A DNA stretch of 64,000 nucleotides, taken from assembly GCF_009827435.1 (NCBI RefSeq), contig NZ_WTYM01000052.1, positions 124,001-188,000 on the forward strand, read 5' to 3'. Of the stretch, positions 52,693 through 61,107 are shown piece after piece. The stretch's first letter is position 1; the number at the start of each line of letters is the position of its first letter. The notes under the pieces are model-generated. The model made no database searches. It was not told the DNA's origin and saw only the letters and a list, made by a program, of their open reading frames with translations. The position numbers and the translations under genes are program-made. Source of the stretch: Croceibacterium salegens (GTDB taxonomy: Bacteria > Pseudomonadota > Alphaproteobacteria > Sphingomonadales > Sphingomonadaceae).

Positions 52693-53911
52693 CATCGATC
52701 AGCACGCCGTTTTCGACCAGCCGATCGGCGAGCCTTGCGCCCTCTTCGACATACGGGCTGTGATTGACCGCAACGATGAGCACATCGAGTTCGCGCAATT
52801 CGTCCGCCGCGACCAGCTCCAGGCCGTATTCCATTCCGACCTCGTGCGGCTCCGCATATGGATCGGCGATCAGCGCCTCGATGCCATATTCGCGCAGTTC
52901 GGCCAGAATGTCGGGCACTTTGCTGTTGCGGATGTCGGGCACGTCTTCCTTGAAGGTCAGTCCGAGCACGCCGACCCGCGCACCCTTGATCGGGCGGCCG
53001 TGCGCGATCATCAGTTTGACCGCTTTTGCGGCAACGACCGATCCCATCGAATCGTTGATCCGGCGTCCGGCCAGAATCACTTCGGGCCGGTAGCCCAGCC
53101 GTTCCGCCGCCGCTGTTAGATAATAGGGATCAACGCCGATACAGTGTCCTCCGACGAGACCCGGCGTAAACGGCAGGAAGTTCCATTTTGTGCCGGCAGC
53201 AGCGAGGACGTCCTTCGTTCGGATGTTCATCCGGTCGAAAATAAGCGAAATTTCGTTCATGAGAGCTATGTTGAGATCGCGCTGGGTATTTTCGATCACC
53301 TTCGCGGCCTCTGCCACCTTGATCGTCGGCGCTTCGTGCAATCCCGCTTCGACGATCGCCCCGTAGACGGCTCGCAGACGGTCGAGCACAGCGGGACTTT
53401 CGGCCGAGATGATCTTGGTTATCGTTTCCAGTCGACGGACCTTGTCGCCCGGATTGATCCGCTCGGGGCTGTAGCCGAGGAAGAAGTCCTTGCCTCGTTC
53501 GAGACCGGAAAGCTGCTCGAGCAGCGGACCACAGAGTTCGTCGGTGACGCCGGGATAGACGGTCGATTCGAACACGACGACGGCGCCCTTCGCCAGTTGC
53601 GGGGCGAGCAAACGACAGCTCGACCGGATCGGCTCGAGGTCGGGCCGGCGTTCGACGTCGATCGGCGTGGGAACGGTAACGATGACGAAACTGCGATCGG
53701 CAAGAGAGGTTGGATCGTCGGACACGACAAGCCCCGAAGCTGCCAGGCGGTCGTCGGAAACCTCGCCAGTCCAGTCGGAACCGTTCTGCAGCGCCACGAC
53801 GCGCCGGGTCGAGATATCGAAGCCAACGACGTGGTCGAACTTCTCAGCCAGCGCAACGGCAATCGGCAAGCCGACGTAACCCAGTCCGACTACTGCTATG
53901 CTCTCGTTCAT
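52634..53911 (-). CDS. UDP-N-acetylhexosamine 6-dehydrogenase (TviB/WbpO-like)
   Basis: 425 residues from the ATG of MNESIAVVGLGYVGLPIAVALAEK, with GAGAAG upstream; an ATG three codons earlier is possible. PTPIDVERRPDLEPI, FESTVYPGVTDE, LGYSPERINPGD and GLVGGHCIGVDPYYLT (catalytic Cys) belong to the TviB/WbpO/VipA branch, which oxidises UDP-GalNAc or UDP-GlcNAc to the uronate. GLTFKEDVPDIRNSKV is the C-terminal UDP domain. It is the third UDP-sugar dehydrogenase of the locus. Its 3' end overlaps the flippase gene by 59 bases. Confidence 0.88.
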   Translation of the reverse strand: MNESIAVVGLGYVGLPIAVALAEKFDHVVGFDISTRRVVALQNGSDWTGEVSDDRLAASGLVVSDDPTSLADRSFVIVTVPTPIDVERRPDLEPIRSSCRLLAPQLAKGAVVVFESTVYPGVTDELCGPLLEQLSGLERGKDFFLGYSPERINPGDKVRRLETITKIISAESPAVLDRLRAVYGAIVEAGLHEAPTIKVAEAAKVIENTQRDLNIALMNEISLIFDRMNIRTKDVLAAAGTKWNFLPFTPGLVGGHCIGVDPYYLTAAAERLGYRPEVILAGRRINDSMGSVVAAKAVKLMIAHGRPIKGARVGVLGLTFKEDVPDIRNSKVPDILAELREYGIEALIADPYAEPHEVGMEYGLELVAADELRELDVLIVAVNHSPYVEEGARLADRLVENGVLIDVKSFLDPAALRHDLTYWSL

Positions 53912-53932
53912 TCTTCTCATCCGTCTGTAGCT

Positions 53933-55045
53933 CTAAAGGCCAAGGTGCGTCATCAATGCGCGGTTGACTTGGCCGACCGCGAACTTTTCCTCGCAAAATC
54001 GGCGAGCCGCCCCTCCCATGCGCGCGCGCATGGCTTCGTCGTCGGCAAGGCGCTCCATTGCTGCGGAGAGCGCGGCGGCATCCCGCACCGGGACGAGCAA
54101 GCCTGTCTGTTTATGCAGGACCGTTTCCCGACAGCCGGGCGCGTCGCTGGTGATGGTCGGGCGGCCCATCGCCGAGGCCTCGAGGACCGTACGCGGAGTA
54201 CCCTCCCGGTACGAAGGCAAGACATACACGCTCGCTCGTTCGAGCGGCCCGTGCACGTCGTCGACCCAGCCGAGGTATTCGATACCGGCGCTCTGCCAGC
54301 CCTCGAGCTCGGTCGCGTCGATGCAATCAGGCGAGGCATCGAGGTTACCCGCCAGGAGGAACCGGCAATCGCTGCGGCGCGCGAGCACGGCCATGGCCGC
54401 TGCGGCATATTCACGCACGCCCTTGCTCACCAGCAGCCGCGCGATCATGAGGAACACCGGCTGCTCTGGAAGTGGAGCCGGGGTGAAGGCTGTGGTGTCT
54501 ACACCCGACCCGTTTACCAACTGGGCCTTCGTGCGATCGGTCAGGCAGCCGGCGGCAATGAAATCGTCGCGATCGTCGCCATTCTGGAACACGACGACTC
54601 GGTTCACCGCCGTGGCGCGACGGTAGAGCAGGCGCGAGGCGGCTCCGATCAGTCGTTTCTTGACGGTGTCGTGCTGGATGAATGTGTAGCCGAGCCCAGT
54701 CACCATCGACGCACTGTCGACACCCTCGGCGGCCGCGGCCAGGCTGCCCCAGATGTTGGGCTTGATGGTATAGCCGAGGACAAGATCCGGTCCGATCGAC
54801 CGGATCAGCCTGCGCTGGAAACGAAAGTACGCCCAGTCCGCCGCCGGCCGCGTCCCCGCCCGTTCGAGAGGGGCCTCATGCAGAGTCGCGCCGAGAGCCT
54901 CGATTGCACTGCGTTGTGAGGGCGTGCTGCCGGGTGCCGACACGTGGACTTCGTGTCCCGCGGCGACCATATCGGCAATCAGCGGGCCGCGGAAATTGAC
55001 CACGGACGGCGCGAACGAGCCGTTCAGGAGTATGCGTTGCGGCAT
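53933..55045 (-). CDS. GT4 glycosyltransferase (PglA-like)
   Basis: 370 residues. ILLNGSFAPSVVNFRGPLIADMV, VLGYTIKPNIWGSLAAA and VTGLGYTF match the PglA/WbnK-type GT4, which adds a second sugar to undecaprenyl-PP-diNAcBac. SYREGTPRTVLEASAMGRPTI is the E-x7-E nucleotide region. It is upstream of the dehydrogenase on the same strand with a 21-base gap and divergent from the PglE-like aminotransferase, whose product would be its acceptor. That link is inference. Confidence 0.87.
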   Translation of the reverse strand: MPQRILLNGSFAPSVVNFRGPLIADMVAAGHEVHVSAPGSTPSQRSAIEALGATLHEAPLERAGTRPAADWAYFRFQRRLIRSIGPDLVLGYTIKPNIWGSLAAAAEGVDSASMVTGLGYTFIQHDTVKKRLIGAASRLLYRRATAVNRVVVFQNGDDRDDFIAAGCLTDRTKAQLVNGSGVDTTAFTPAPLPEQPVFLMIARLLVSKGVREYAAAAMAVLARRSDCRFLLAGNLDASPDCIDATELEGWQSAGIEYLGWVDDVHGPLERASVYVLPSYREGTPRTVLEASAMGRPTITSDAPGCRETVLHKQTGLLVPVRDAAALSAAMERLADDEAMRARMGGAARRFCEEKFAVGQVNRALMTHLGL

Positions 55046-55153
55046 GCGGACGGGGCGAGTGCAGTTTGCTGTTCAATCTTGGGGTCTCGGGCCGTATACG
55101 GCCAGCAACTCGAAAAACAACCCGCACGATACTCAAGGTGAGATTCTAAGTTC

Positions 55154-56329
55154 ATGATAAATCGAATGCCTTCGTGGCCTTCCTTTACCTGTGAAGAGGC
55201 CGACGCTGTACGGGCGGTAATTGCTTCCAACAAGGTGAACTACTGGGGCGGCGAGATCGGTCGCGCCTTCGAGCGCGAATTCGCCGAGTGGAGCGGCTCG
55301 GGCTATGCCGTGGCGCTGGCCAATGGTACGTTGGCCCTCGATCTCGCTCTCAATGCTCTGGGGATCGGCGCAGGCGACGAGGTCGTCGTTACTCCGCGGA
55401 CTTTCATCGCATCGGTTTCTAGTGTGGTGAATGCGGGTGCGACACCGATTTTCGCCGACGTCGATCGCGACAGCGGCAACATCTCGCCGGCGACCATTGC
55501 GCCCGTACTGACCGAACGGACCCGTGCGATCGTTCCGGTCCATCTGGGCGGCTGGCCGTGCGACATGGATGGGATCATGGATTTGGCGCGTGCGCGTGGG
55601 ATTGCCGTGATCGAGGACTGCGCCCAGGCGCACGGGGCCCGTGTCGGTACGCGCAGCGTCGGCTCGATCGGCGATGTCGGGGCCTGGTCTTTCTGCCAGG
55701 ACAAGATCATGACCACCGGCGGCGAAGGCGGCATGGCCACCACTGACAATGAAGAGCTCTGGCGCAAGATGTGGTCCTACAAAGACCACGGCAAGGACTG
55801 GGACGCAGTCTACAATCGCGCTCACCCGCCAGGCTACCGCTTCGTGCACGAGAGCTTCGGCACCAATTGGCGCATGCTCGAGATGCAGGCGGCGATCGGG
55901 CGGATTCAATTGCGGCGCATGGCCGACTGGACTCGGCGCCGGACCGAGAACGCCATGACGATCGCTGCTGCAATACGCCGCCACCCGGACATCGTGCGCC
56001 TGCCGCTACCGGACAAGGGATTTACGCACGCGTTCTACCGTCTCTACGCTTATATCCGGACTGAAGCGCTGGCTCCAGGTTGGACTCGCGATCGGCTAGT
56101 TGATGAATTGCTGCAGTTCGAGATCCCAGTGATGCACGGGACCTGTTCGGAGGTCTATCTCGAGAAGGCGTTCGACGGGACGCCGTGGCAGCCTGTGCAG
56201 CGGCTGCCCGTAGCGCGCGAACTTGGCGAGACGAGCATCATGTTCTTAGTCCATCCTACCCTTGAAGTTGAACATGTGGGGCGGATCGCCGCTGGTGTGG
56301 AGGAGGTGTTCGGGCGCGCCGTCGCCTAG
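55154..56329 (+). CDS. DegT/DnrJ/EryC1-type sugar aminotransferase (PglE-like)
   Basis: 391 residues from ATG; an ATG four codons in is an alternative. YWGGEIGRAFEREFAEWSGSGYAVALANGTLALDLAL (by ends), IEDCAQAHGA and SFCQDKIMTTGGEGG (PLP Lys near 183) define the family. The GGEIGRAFE and FTHAFYRLYAYI parts fit the PglE/PseC-like 4-aminotransferases. It would add an amino group at C4 of UDP-4-keto-6-deoxy-GlcNAc. PglD- and PglC-like genes follow on the opposite strand, overlapping by four bases. The dehydratase PglF homologue is at the right edge. Confidence 0.87.
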   Translation: MINRMPSWPSFTCEEADAVRAVIASNKVNYWGGEIGRAFEREFAEWSGSGYAVALANGTLALDLALNALGIGAGDEVVVTPRTFIASVSSVVNAGATPIFADVDRDSGNISPATIAPVLTERTRAIVPVHLGGWPCDMDGIMDLARARGIAVIEDCAQAHGARVGTRSVGSIGDVGAWSFCQDKIMTTGGEGGMATTDNEELWRKMWSYKDHGKDWDAVYNRAHPPGYRFVHESFGTNWRMLEMQAAIGRIQLRRMADWTRRRTENAMTIAAAIRRHPDIVRLPLPDKGFTHAFYRLYAYIRTEALAPGWTRDRLVDELLQFEIPVMHGTCSEVYLEKAFDGTPWQPVQRLPVARELGETSIMFLVHPTLEVEHVGRIAAGVEEVFGRAVA

Positions 56330-56982
56330 ACACGTCGCATTACTCGGGCGGGATTGCCAACGACGATTTCGCCCGGCGCCACGTCGCCGAGTACTACTGC
56401 GCCCATGCCTACTACAGCATTTTCGCCGATCGTCAGCGGTGCGCCGTGGCGCCCTTGGCGGATGACCGCGCCGGTGCCGATATATGCTCCGTCGCGTATC
56501 TGGATGTTGCCGTTGCAACATACGGAAGGGGCAAAAGTCACGAAGTCCCCAATCACACAGTCATGTTCGACATAACTGTTAATGTTGCAATGGAAGTGCT
56601 TTCCGATCTGTACATTGCTGGCCACTGTGGTGAATGGCGAGAACACGGCACCCTCGCCGATGATTGAAGCATCCATCCGGACATGCTGTTGGGCCACAAC
56701 CGAAAGAAAGCCGATGCGTTCTGCATGGCATCGTTCAGCTAAGCGGCGCCTAATCGCTCCGTCGGCGACAGCCAAGACAATCTTCCTTTCCGAAACCGGC
56801 TCGTTGAGGAACTGTTCAAGTGTTAGACACCTTTGACTATTCACCAAGGTTCCATCCGCAGCATCGTCAACATATAAGCATTCTATGTCCGCTGCATTGC
56901 CGTTTTGCGCTCGCAGAAGAGGCATGATCCCCCGACCTGCACCGGAGGCGCCGTACACCGCGTGAAGTCGAGCCACGCTCAT
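56326..56982 (-). CDS. PglD-like sugar O/N-acetyltransferase
   Basis: 218 residues from ATG (MSVARLHAVYGASGAGRGIMP). The N-terminal Rossmann-like nucleotide-sugar half ends near 90, and the C-terminal left-handed beta-helix starts with SIIGEGAVFSPFTTVASNVQIGKHFHCNINSYVEHDCVIGD (by ends). HCNIN and VEHDC carry the catalytic His of PglD. It should acetylate the C4 amine of UDP-4-amino-sugar to UDP-diNAc-bacillosamine. The frame continues far upstream without protein character. Tail to tail with the aminotransferase gene, four-base overlap. Confidence 0.85.
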   Translation of the reverse strand: MSVARLHAVYGASGAGRGIMPLLRAQNGNAADIECLYVDDAADGTLVNSQRCLTLEQFLNEPVSERKIVLAVADGAIRRRLAERCHAERIGFLSVVAQQHVRMDASIIGEGAVFSPFTTVASNVQIGKHFHCNINSYVEHDCVIGDFVTFAPSVCCNGNIQIRDGAYIGTGAVIRQGRHGAPLTIGENAVVGMGAVVLGDVAPGEIVVGNPARVMRRV

Positions 56983-57065
56983 GCCGGACGAGTTGCTTTG
57001 ACGCGTTGGCCTTGGCGCGACGCTGGCGATAAGATGGTGGAAGCGTTCTGGTTGGTTTGCATTGG

Positions 57066-57653
57066 TCAGTTCCCGGTAAAGCTTGACTGTCCGACACAGT
57101 CTGGCTCGTCGATGTCGCTGCGCTGCAATACCTTGACCGCTGTTTGGACAAGTATCCTTAAGTCGAGCCAGAATGAACGGTTGTCGACGTACCACACGTC
57201 GAGCGCGAATTTCTCATCCCAGCTCAGTGCGTTACGGCCGTTGACCTGCGCCCAGCCGGTGATTCCCGGGCGGACTTCGTGGCGGCGCGCCTGTTCGGGC
57301 GAGTAAAGCGGCAAGTATTCGACCATCAGCGGTCGCGGACCTACCAGGCTCATGTCGCCTTTCAATACGTTCCACAATTCGGGCAGTTCGTCGAGGCTGC
57401 TGGCGCGTAGGAAGCGGCCCACTGGGGTCAGACGTGCGCGGTCGGGCAGAAGTGTCCCCTCGGGCGTACGCGCGTCGCTCATCGTACGAAACTTGATCAT
57501 CGTGAACAGCTTGCCACCGCGGCCCGGCCGGTTCTGGCGGAACAGGACTGGGCTGCCCATCCACAGCCGGACGAGGAGCGCGACGAAGAATCCCACCGGC
57601 AGGGTCAGGGGAAGAGATAAGACAACGAGCAAGAGATCGAATGCGCGCTTCAT
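57066..57653 (-). CDS. PglC-like phosphoglycosyltransferase (initiating enzyme)
   Basis: 195 residues. KRAFDLLLVVLSLPLTLPVG is the re-entrant membrane helix, and SPVLFRQNRPGRGGKLFTM, KFRTMSD, SSLDELPELWNVLKGDMSLVGPRP and RPGITGWAQVNGRN are the small monotopic PGT signatures. It moves a phospho-sugar, most likely diNAcBac-1-P, from UDP to undecaprenyl phosphate and so starts the repeat unit. Adjacent PglD- and PglE-like genes support that sugar. Next upstream on the strand are the unknown 57664-58881 protein and Wzc. Confidence 0.92.
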   Translation of the reverse strand: MKRAFDLLLVVLSLPLTLPVGFFVALLVRLWMGSPVLFRQNRPGRGGKLFTMIKFRTMSDARTPEGTLLPDRARLTPVGRFLRASSLDELPELWNVLKGDMSLVGPRPLMVEYLPLYSPEQARRHEVRPGITGWAQVNGRNALSWDEKFALDVWYVDNRSFWLDLRILVQTAVKVLQRSDIDEPDCVGQSSFTGN

Positions 57654-57663
57654 CTTCTGATCC

Positions 57664-58881
57664 CTAACGCCTTGAACCTGCGCTGTCCTTCACGATGGAA
57701 ATTCTGTCGATCGCGACATCGCGCACTTCGCGACGGTCGGATGCCGCCATCGCGATCTCCAACCAGTAGTAGGTGCAGGCGCCCGGCGGCCGCTGGAACA
57801 GCTTCGGCCCCGCGCCGATGCCGCCCAGTTCTATAACCGGACCCGCAGTGCTAACTGCGCAGACAAGTCTGAAGCGGACGTCGCTCGATGCGCCGGCTGT
57901 GCCCGCCTTCGCGCTAAATACCAGTGGGCCGGCAGGAAGCGCGACCAATTGTCTGGCAACTTGCGCCGCGCCACCTCCATATGAGGTGAATGCCAAGAGC
58001 CCTTGAGGCCGCTCTATGCGCGCCGAGAGGTCGGCGGCGAACTGCAGGTCCCAGGCGAATGGCGCCATGCCTGGCTTCTGTTCGAAGCCCGGATTGCGGA
58101 CAATCGCGGTCCGATCCTGCCCGGGGTCCAGGTAATCGCTCAGCCGTTTGGCGTCCTCGAACTGCGCGGTGCGTACAAGTTGCTGCATGATCCGCAGGTC
58201 GTAGCCGGCGGGAGGATGGTATCCGTCCTGCCCGCGGGCGATACGTATGGAAACGACGTTGTGCATCGCCTTCGGGTTGGTGTGCGCATTGCTCCAGAAA
58301 TCCGTTTCCCAGTTCGGGTTTTGGCGCAACATACCCAGCACTGGAGCCACAAGGTCCTGCCGGTCGAGATACTGGAACAGTCCCGGGATCAGCAAGGCTC
58401 GGGCCCGTTGGCTCGTGCGCAATGCGTTGTCGAACGCGGATAGCATGCCGCGTGCATCGGAATTTGCGCCGTCGGTGCGAATGAGCCAGACGTTGGTAGG
58501 CAGGTCGCGCCGCGTTAACTTTACTGCATTTCGCATCAAGTCAGCTGACCGACCGGTTTCGCCTTTGGCTTCAGCAAGAAGGCCAAGTGTTCGAATTGCC
58601 GCTACATTCAAGGGTTCCGCTGTGTAGCTGGCCCGTGCCAACGCAGTGATTGTCTGACTATCGACTTTGCTGGCATCGATCGGGCGGGCGATGTCTTTGA
58701 CTGCTCCGGCAGAAAGCAACAGTCCAGCCGCGTTCGCTCGGGCAAAGCCAACACTTACACCGGCGGCCAGCGCGCGTTGCGGCTGGTGGACCTCGAAGAC
58801 TTGTGCCGCGGCCGCCAGCGCGGAGACTACTGCGAGCGCGAGGCAGGCAAGCAACGCGATCGAGTTCCTGACCCAGGCCAT
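57664..58881 (-). CDS. Exported protein of unknown function in the capsule locus, alpha-helical repeats plus beta domain
   Basis: 405 residues. One hydrophobic N-terminal segment (SIALLACLALAVVSALAAAAQ) is a signal or anchor. Residues 60-260 are helical with paired-helix spacing like TPR/SEL1 repeats (ALARASYTAEPLNVAAIRTLGLLAEA, by ends). The C-terminal 150 residues (VRNPGFEQKPGMAPFAWDLQF) are beta-rich with a carbohydrate-binding-module-like NPGFE start. Two Cys lie in LVCAV and GACTYYW. It lies two bases after the Wzc gene and 10 before the PGT gene, so it is probably co-translated with both. I do not recognise a named family; a scaffold that links the PGT or polymer to the Wzc machine is a guess from place only. 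Confidence 0.7.
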   Translation of the reverse strand: MAWVRNSIALLACLALAVVSALAAAAQVFEVHQPQRALAAGVSVGFARANAAGLLLSAGAVKDIARPIDASKVDSQTITALARASYTAEPLNVAAIRTLGLLAEAKGETGRSADLMRNAVKLTRRDLPTNVWLIRTDGANSDARGMLSAFDNALRTSQRARALLIPGLFQYLDRQDLVAPVLGMLRQNPNWETDFWSNAHTNPKAMHNVVSIRIARGQDGYHPPAGYDLRIMQQLVRTAQFEDAKRLSDYLDPGQDRTAIVRNPGFEQKPGMAPFAWDLQFAADLSARIERPQGLLAFTSYGGGAAQVARQLVALPAGPLVFSAKAGTAGASSDVRFRLVCAVSTAGPVIELGGIGAGPKLFQRPPGACTYYWLEIAMAASDRREVRDVAIDRISIVKDSAGSRR

Positions 58882-58883
58882 GG

Positions 58884-61067
58884 CTAGGCTTCCAGCGCCC
58901 TAGTGTCGCTTCCCGGTTGGCCATATCCATATCCATATCCATATCCATATCCATAATGGGCATCTTCGGCTCCCAACTTGGTGATGACTGCCCCAAGAAG
59001 GCGGCCATTGGTTGCCCGCAAGCGATTGAGCGAACTATCGATGCCGCGCATCTTTTCGCGATTAGCCTCGATGGTGAAGACGACGCCTTCGACCGAAGAG
59101 CTGAGTAATGGAGCGTCGGCCAATCCAAGAACGGGCGAGCTGTCGACTATTACATGGTCGTATTCCTCGATCATCGCTTCCAGCAACTGCTTCATTCGCG
59201 AGCCAGACAACAATTCGGCGGCATTGGGCGGAATCGGGCCGGAATCCATGAACAAAAGATTTTCGAACGACGTCGGGTGAAGCATCGAGCGCCAATCGCT
59301 GTTGCCTGACAGATAGTTTGACAGTCCCAGCTCATGGCGTTGACCGAGAAATTCGCCGATCGACGGGCTGCGCATGTCGCCATCGATAATTACTACCTTT
59401 GCACCGGATCGAGCAATGGACTGAGCCAGGCCAACGGCGGAAGTCGACTTTCCTTCATTTGGAGCTGTGCTGGTCAGCATGAAACTGCGCGGGATCCCAT
59501 GATCAGTCATGAACGAAAGGTTCGCCTTGACCGAGAGGTAGGCCTCGCTGGTCATAGACTTGCGGTCTCCTAGTGCTTCGACGACATCGCCATCTTTTAT
59601 GAGCGGGATGCTTCCAAGGAGTGGCAGGCCAAGCTTACGATTGACGTCTTGCGGGTCCTTGAGGCTTTGGTTCCAGATTTCGAGCGCAAAGATCGCTCCT
59701 GCCGCAGCCAGCAGCCCGAGCAGAAGGAATATCAGGAGGTTGAAACCAAGCGAGGGCCTCGACGGCTTGAGCGGAGGTTCGGCGCGATCGACTACCGCAA
59801 CGTTGTTGCTGCCCACACCAGCGACGCCGATTTCCTTGAAGCGCTGGAGCAGCGCGTCGTATAGTTGTCGGTTGGTGTCCACTTCGCGTTGGTAGATCGC
59901 ATACTGTATCGAATCGCGGCGTTGACCTATGACCTCTTGCTTCAAGTTCTCGACCCGATTGCGCAGTTGAGCTTCGCGTGCCGCGGCCTGCTGATAGTCG
60001 GTTGTTTGGCTCAGCCTGATTCGGTCTTCCTCATTTGCGATTTCTTTGCTGAGGGCATCCATCTGATTCTTCAGCGCTTGGACTTGGGGATAGTCAGGTT
60101 CGAATTGAGTGAGCAGCTTGGCATGGTCTGCCGAAACTTCTGCCCGTTTCTGGCGCAATGCGTTGATCGCCGGATTGTTCATTACAATTGAATCGACTTG
60201 CCCGTTATTCGTCGCTGCGCTCTGCGCCGCGATGCGGGCCGCAGTCGCCTGGGTTAGCGCGCCGTTCAGGGCCTCCAGGTCACTCGCCACAAGAGTACGT
60301 TCGGTTCGCGTGTTGCCGCTTGGGCTTTCTTCCGTCTGAAGGGCTATGATTCGCTTCTTAGAAGCATAATTCACCAGTTCGGCCTCGGATTGCTCGAGTC
60401 TCTGTCGCAATGATTCGAGCTGCTTTTCGAGGTATTTGCGGGCATCTTCCGTGGAGGCGAAGCGACGGTCGAGTTCGCTCTGGATAAACTGATCCGACCA
60501 GGCATTTGCGATGCGAGCCGATAATCTGGGGTCGGGGCTCGAAAAGACGACATCGACCAGGCTCGATCCGCGCACCGGTTGGATGGAGATATTGTCGCGC
60601 AGGGCATCGACCACATCGACATCAAGCGGGTCCCGGCCCGACAACGCAGCGCTGCCAACGTCATCCGGCAGCAACTCGAAATTGCTTAGGAACGAGTTGT
60701 CCTGAGCTAGATTCAAGCTTCGCGCCACGCGCTCGGCGAGAGTCCTGCTGTTGAGTAGCGCATATTGCGTTTGATAGAATTCAAGACTTTGCCCTGAGGC
60801 GTCGTTTTCGACTCCTTGGACGTTGGTGACGTTGTCCTGCTCGCGACTGATCTCAAGCCGTGAAGTAGCTGAAAAGATAGGAGTCATGACGAGTGTCAAA
60901 ATAACCCCGGCCACGAGCGCGGCCAGCACTATACTAGCGACCACCCACTTATGTCGGCGGATCGCGCGCCAATACTGCTCCGGCAGCGATACGTCGAAGT
61001 TGCTCTTTTGCCCGACTGTGGGTCGCTCGCCCTGCACCATCAAGTCAGGACTAAATATGGTTTCCAT
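58884..61067 (-). CDS. Polysaccharide co-polymerase with tyrosine autokinase domain (Wzc/GumC-ExoP family)
   Basis: 727 residues from the ATG of METIFSPDLM (GAGAG upstream); a GTG at 61088 is possible. A transmembrane helix near 45-65, a Wzz domain with coiled coil (about 180-400), a second helix near 430-455, and a BY-kinase domain. Walker A is NEGKSTSAVG near 540, A' VVIIDGDMRSP, and B HVIVDSSPVLGLADA. The C-terminal tail carries HYGYGYGYGYGYGQPG, six YG units written by a hexanucleotide repeat, the likely autophosphorylated cluster. No Wzb phosphatase is seen nearby. It spans the inner membrane and sets chain length with Wza. Confidence 0.93.
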   Translation of the reverse strand: METIFSPDLMVQGERPTVGQKSNFDVSLPEQYWRAIRRHKWVVASIVLAALVAGVILTLVMTPIFSATSRLEISREQDNVTNVQGVENDASGQSLEFYQTQYALLNSRTLAERVARSLNLAQDNSFLSNFELLPDDVGSAALSGRDPLDVDVVDALRDNISIQPVRGSSLVDVVFSSPDPRLSARIANAWSDQFIQSELDRRFASTEDARKYLEKQLESLRQRLEQSEAELVNYASKKRIIALQTEESPSGNTRTERTLVASDLEALNGALTQATAARIAAQSAATNNGQVDSIVMNNPAINALRQKRAEVSADHAKLLTQFEPDYPQVQALKNQMDALSKEIANEEDRIRLSQTTDYQQAAAREAQLRNRVENLKQEVIGQRRDSIQYAIYQREVDTNRQLYDALLQRFKEIGVAGVGSNNVAVVDRAEPPLKPSRPSLGFNLLIFLLLGLLAAAGAIFALEIWNQSLKDPQDVNRKLGLPLLGSIPLIKDGDVVEALGDRKSMTSEAYLSVKANLSFMTDHGIPRSFMLTSTAPNEGKSTSAVGLAQSIARSGAKVVIIDGDMRSPSIGEFLGQRHELGLSNYLSGNSDWRSMLHPTSFENLLFMDSGPIPPNAAELLSGSRMKQLLEAMIEEYDHVIVDSSPVLGLADAPLLSSSVEGVVFTIEANREKMRGIDSSLNRLRATNGRLLGAVITKLGAEDAHYGYGYGYGYGYGQPGSDTRALEA
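58921..58955. repeat. Hexanucleotide tandem repeat (CCATAT) in the Wzc-like gene
   Basis: Five perfect CCATAT units (58921-58950) followed by CCATA. On the coding strand this gives TAT GGA repeats, i.e. Tyr-Gly. Gain or loss of a unit keeps the frame and changes the number of tyrosines. Confidence 0.95.
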
Positions 61068-61107
61068 CATTTCTCTCTGGATTATCACCCAGCTGCAGTG
61101 TCCGACG

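Noticed and set aside
53144-54919. A 591-codon plus-strand frame opposite the dehydrogenase and GT4 genes
   Set aside because: Antisense to two firm genes and lacks any motif.
58917-59108. A plus-strand peptide starting with Ile-Ser repeats over the hexanucleotide repeat
   Set aside because: Created by the repeat read in another strand; the real reading is the Tyr-Gly tail of the kinase.
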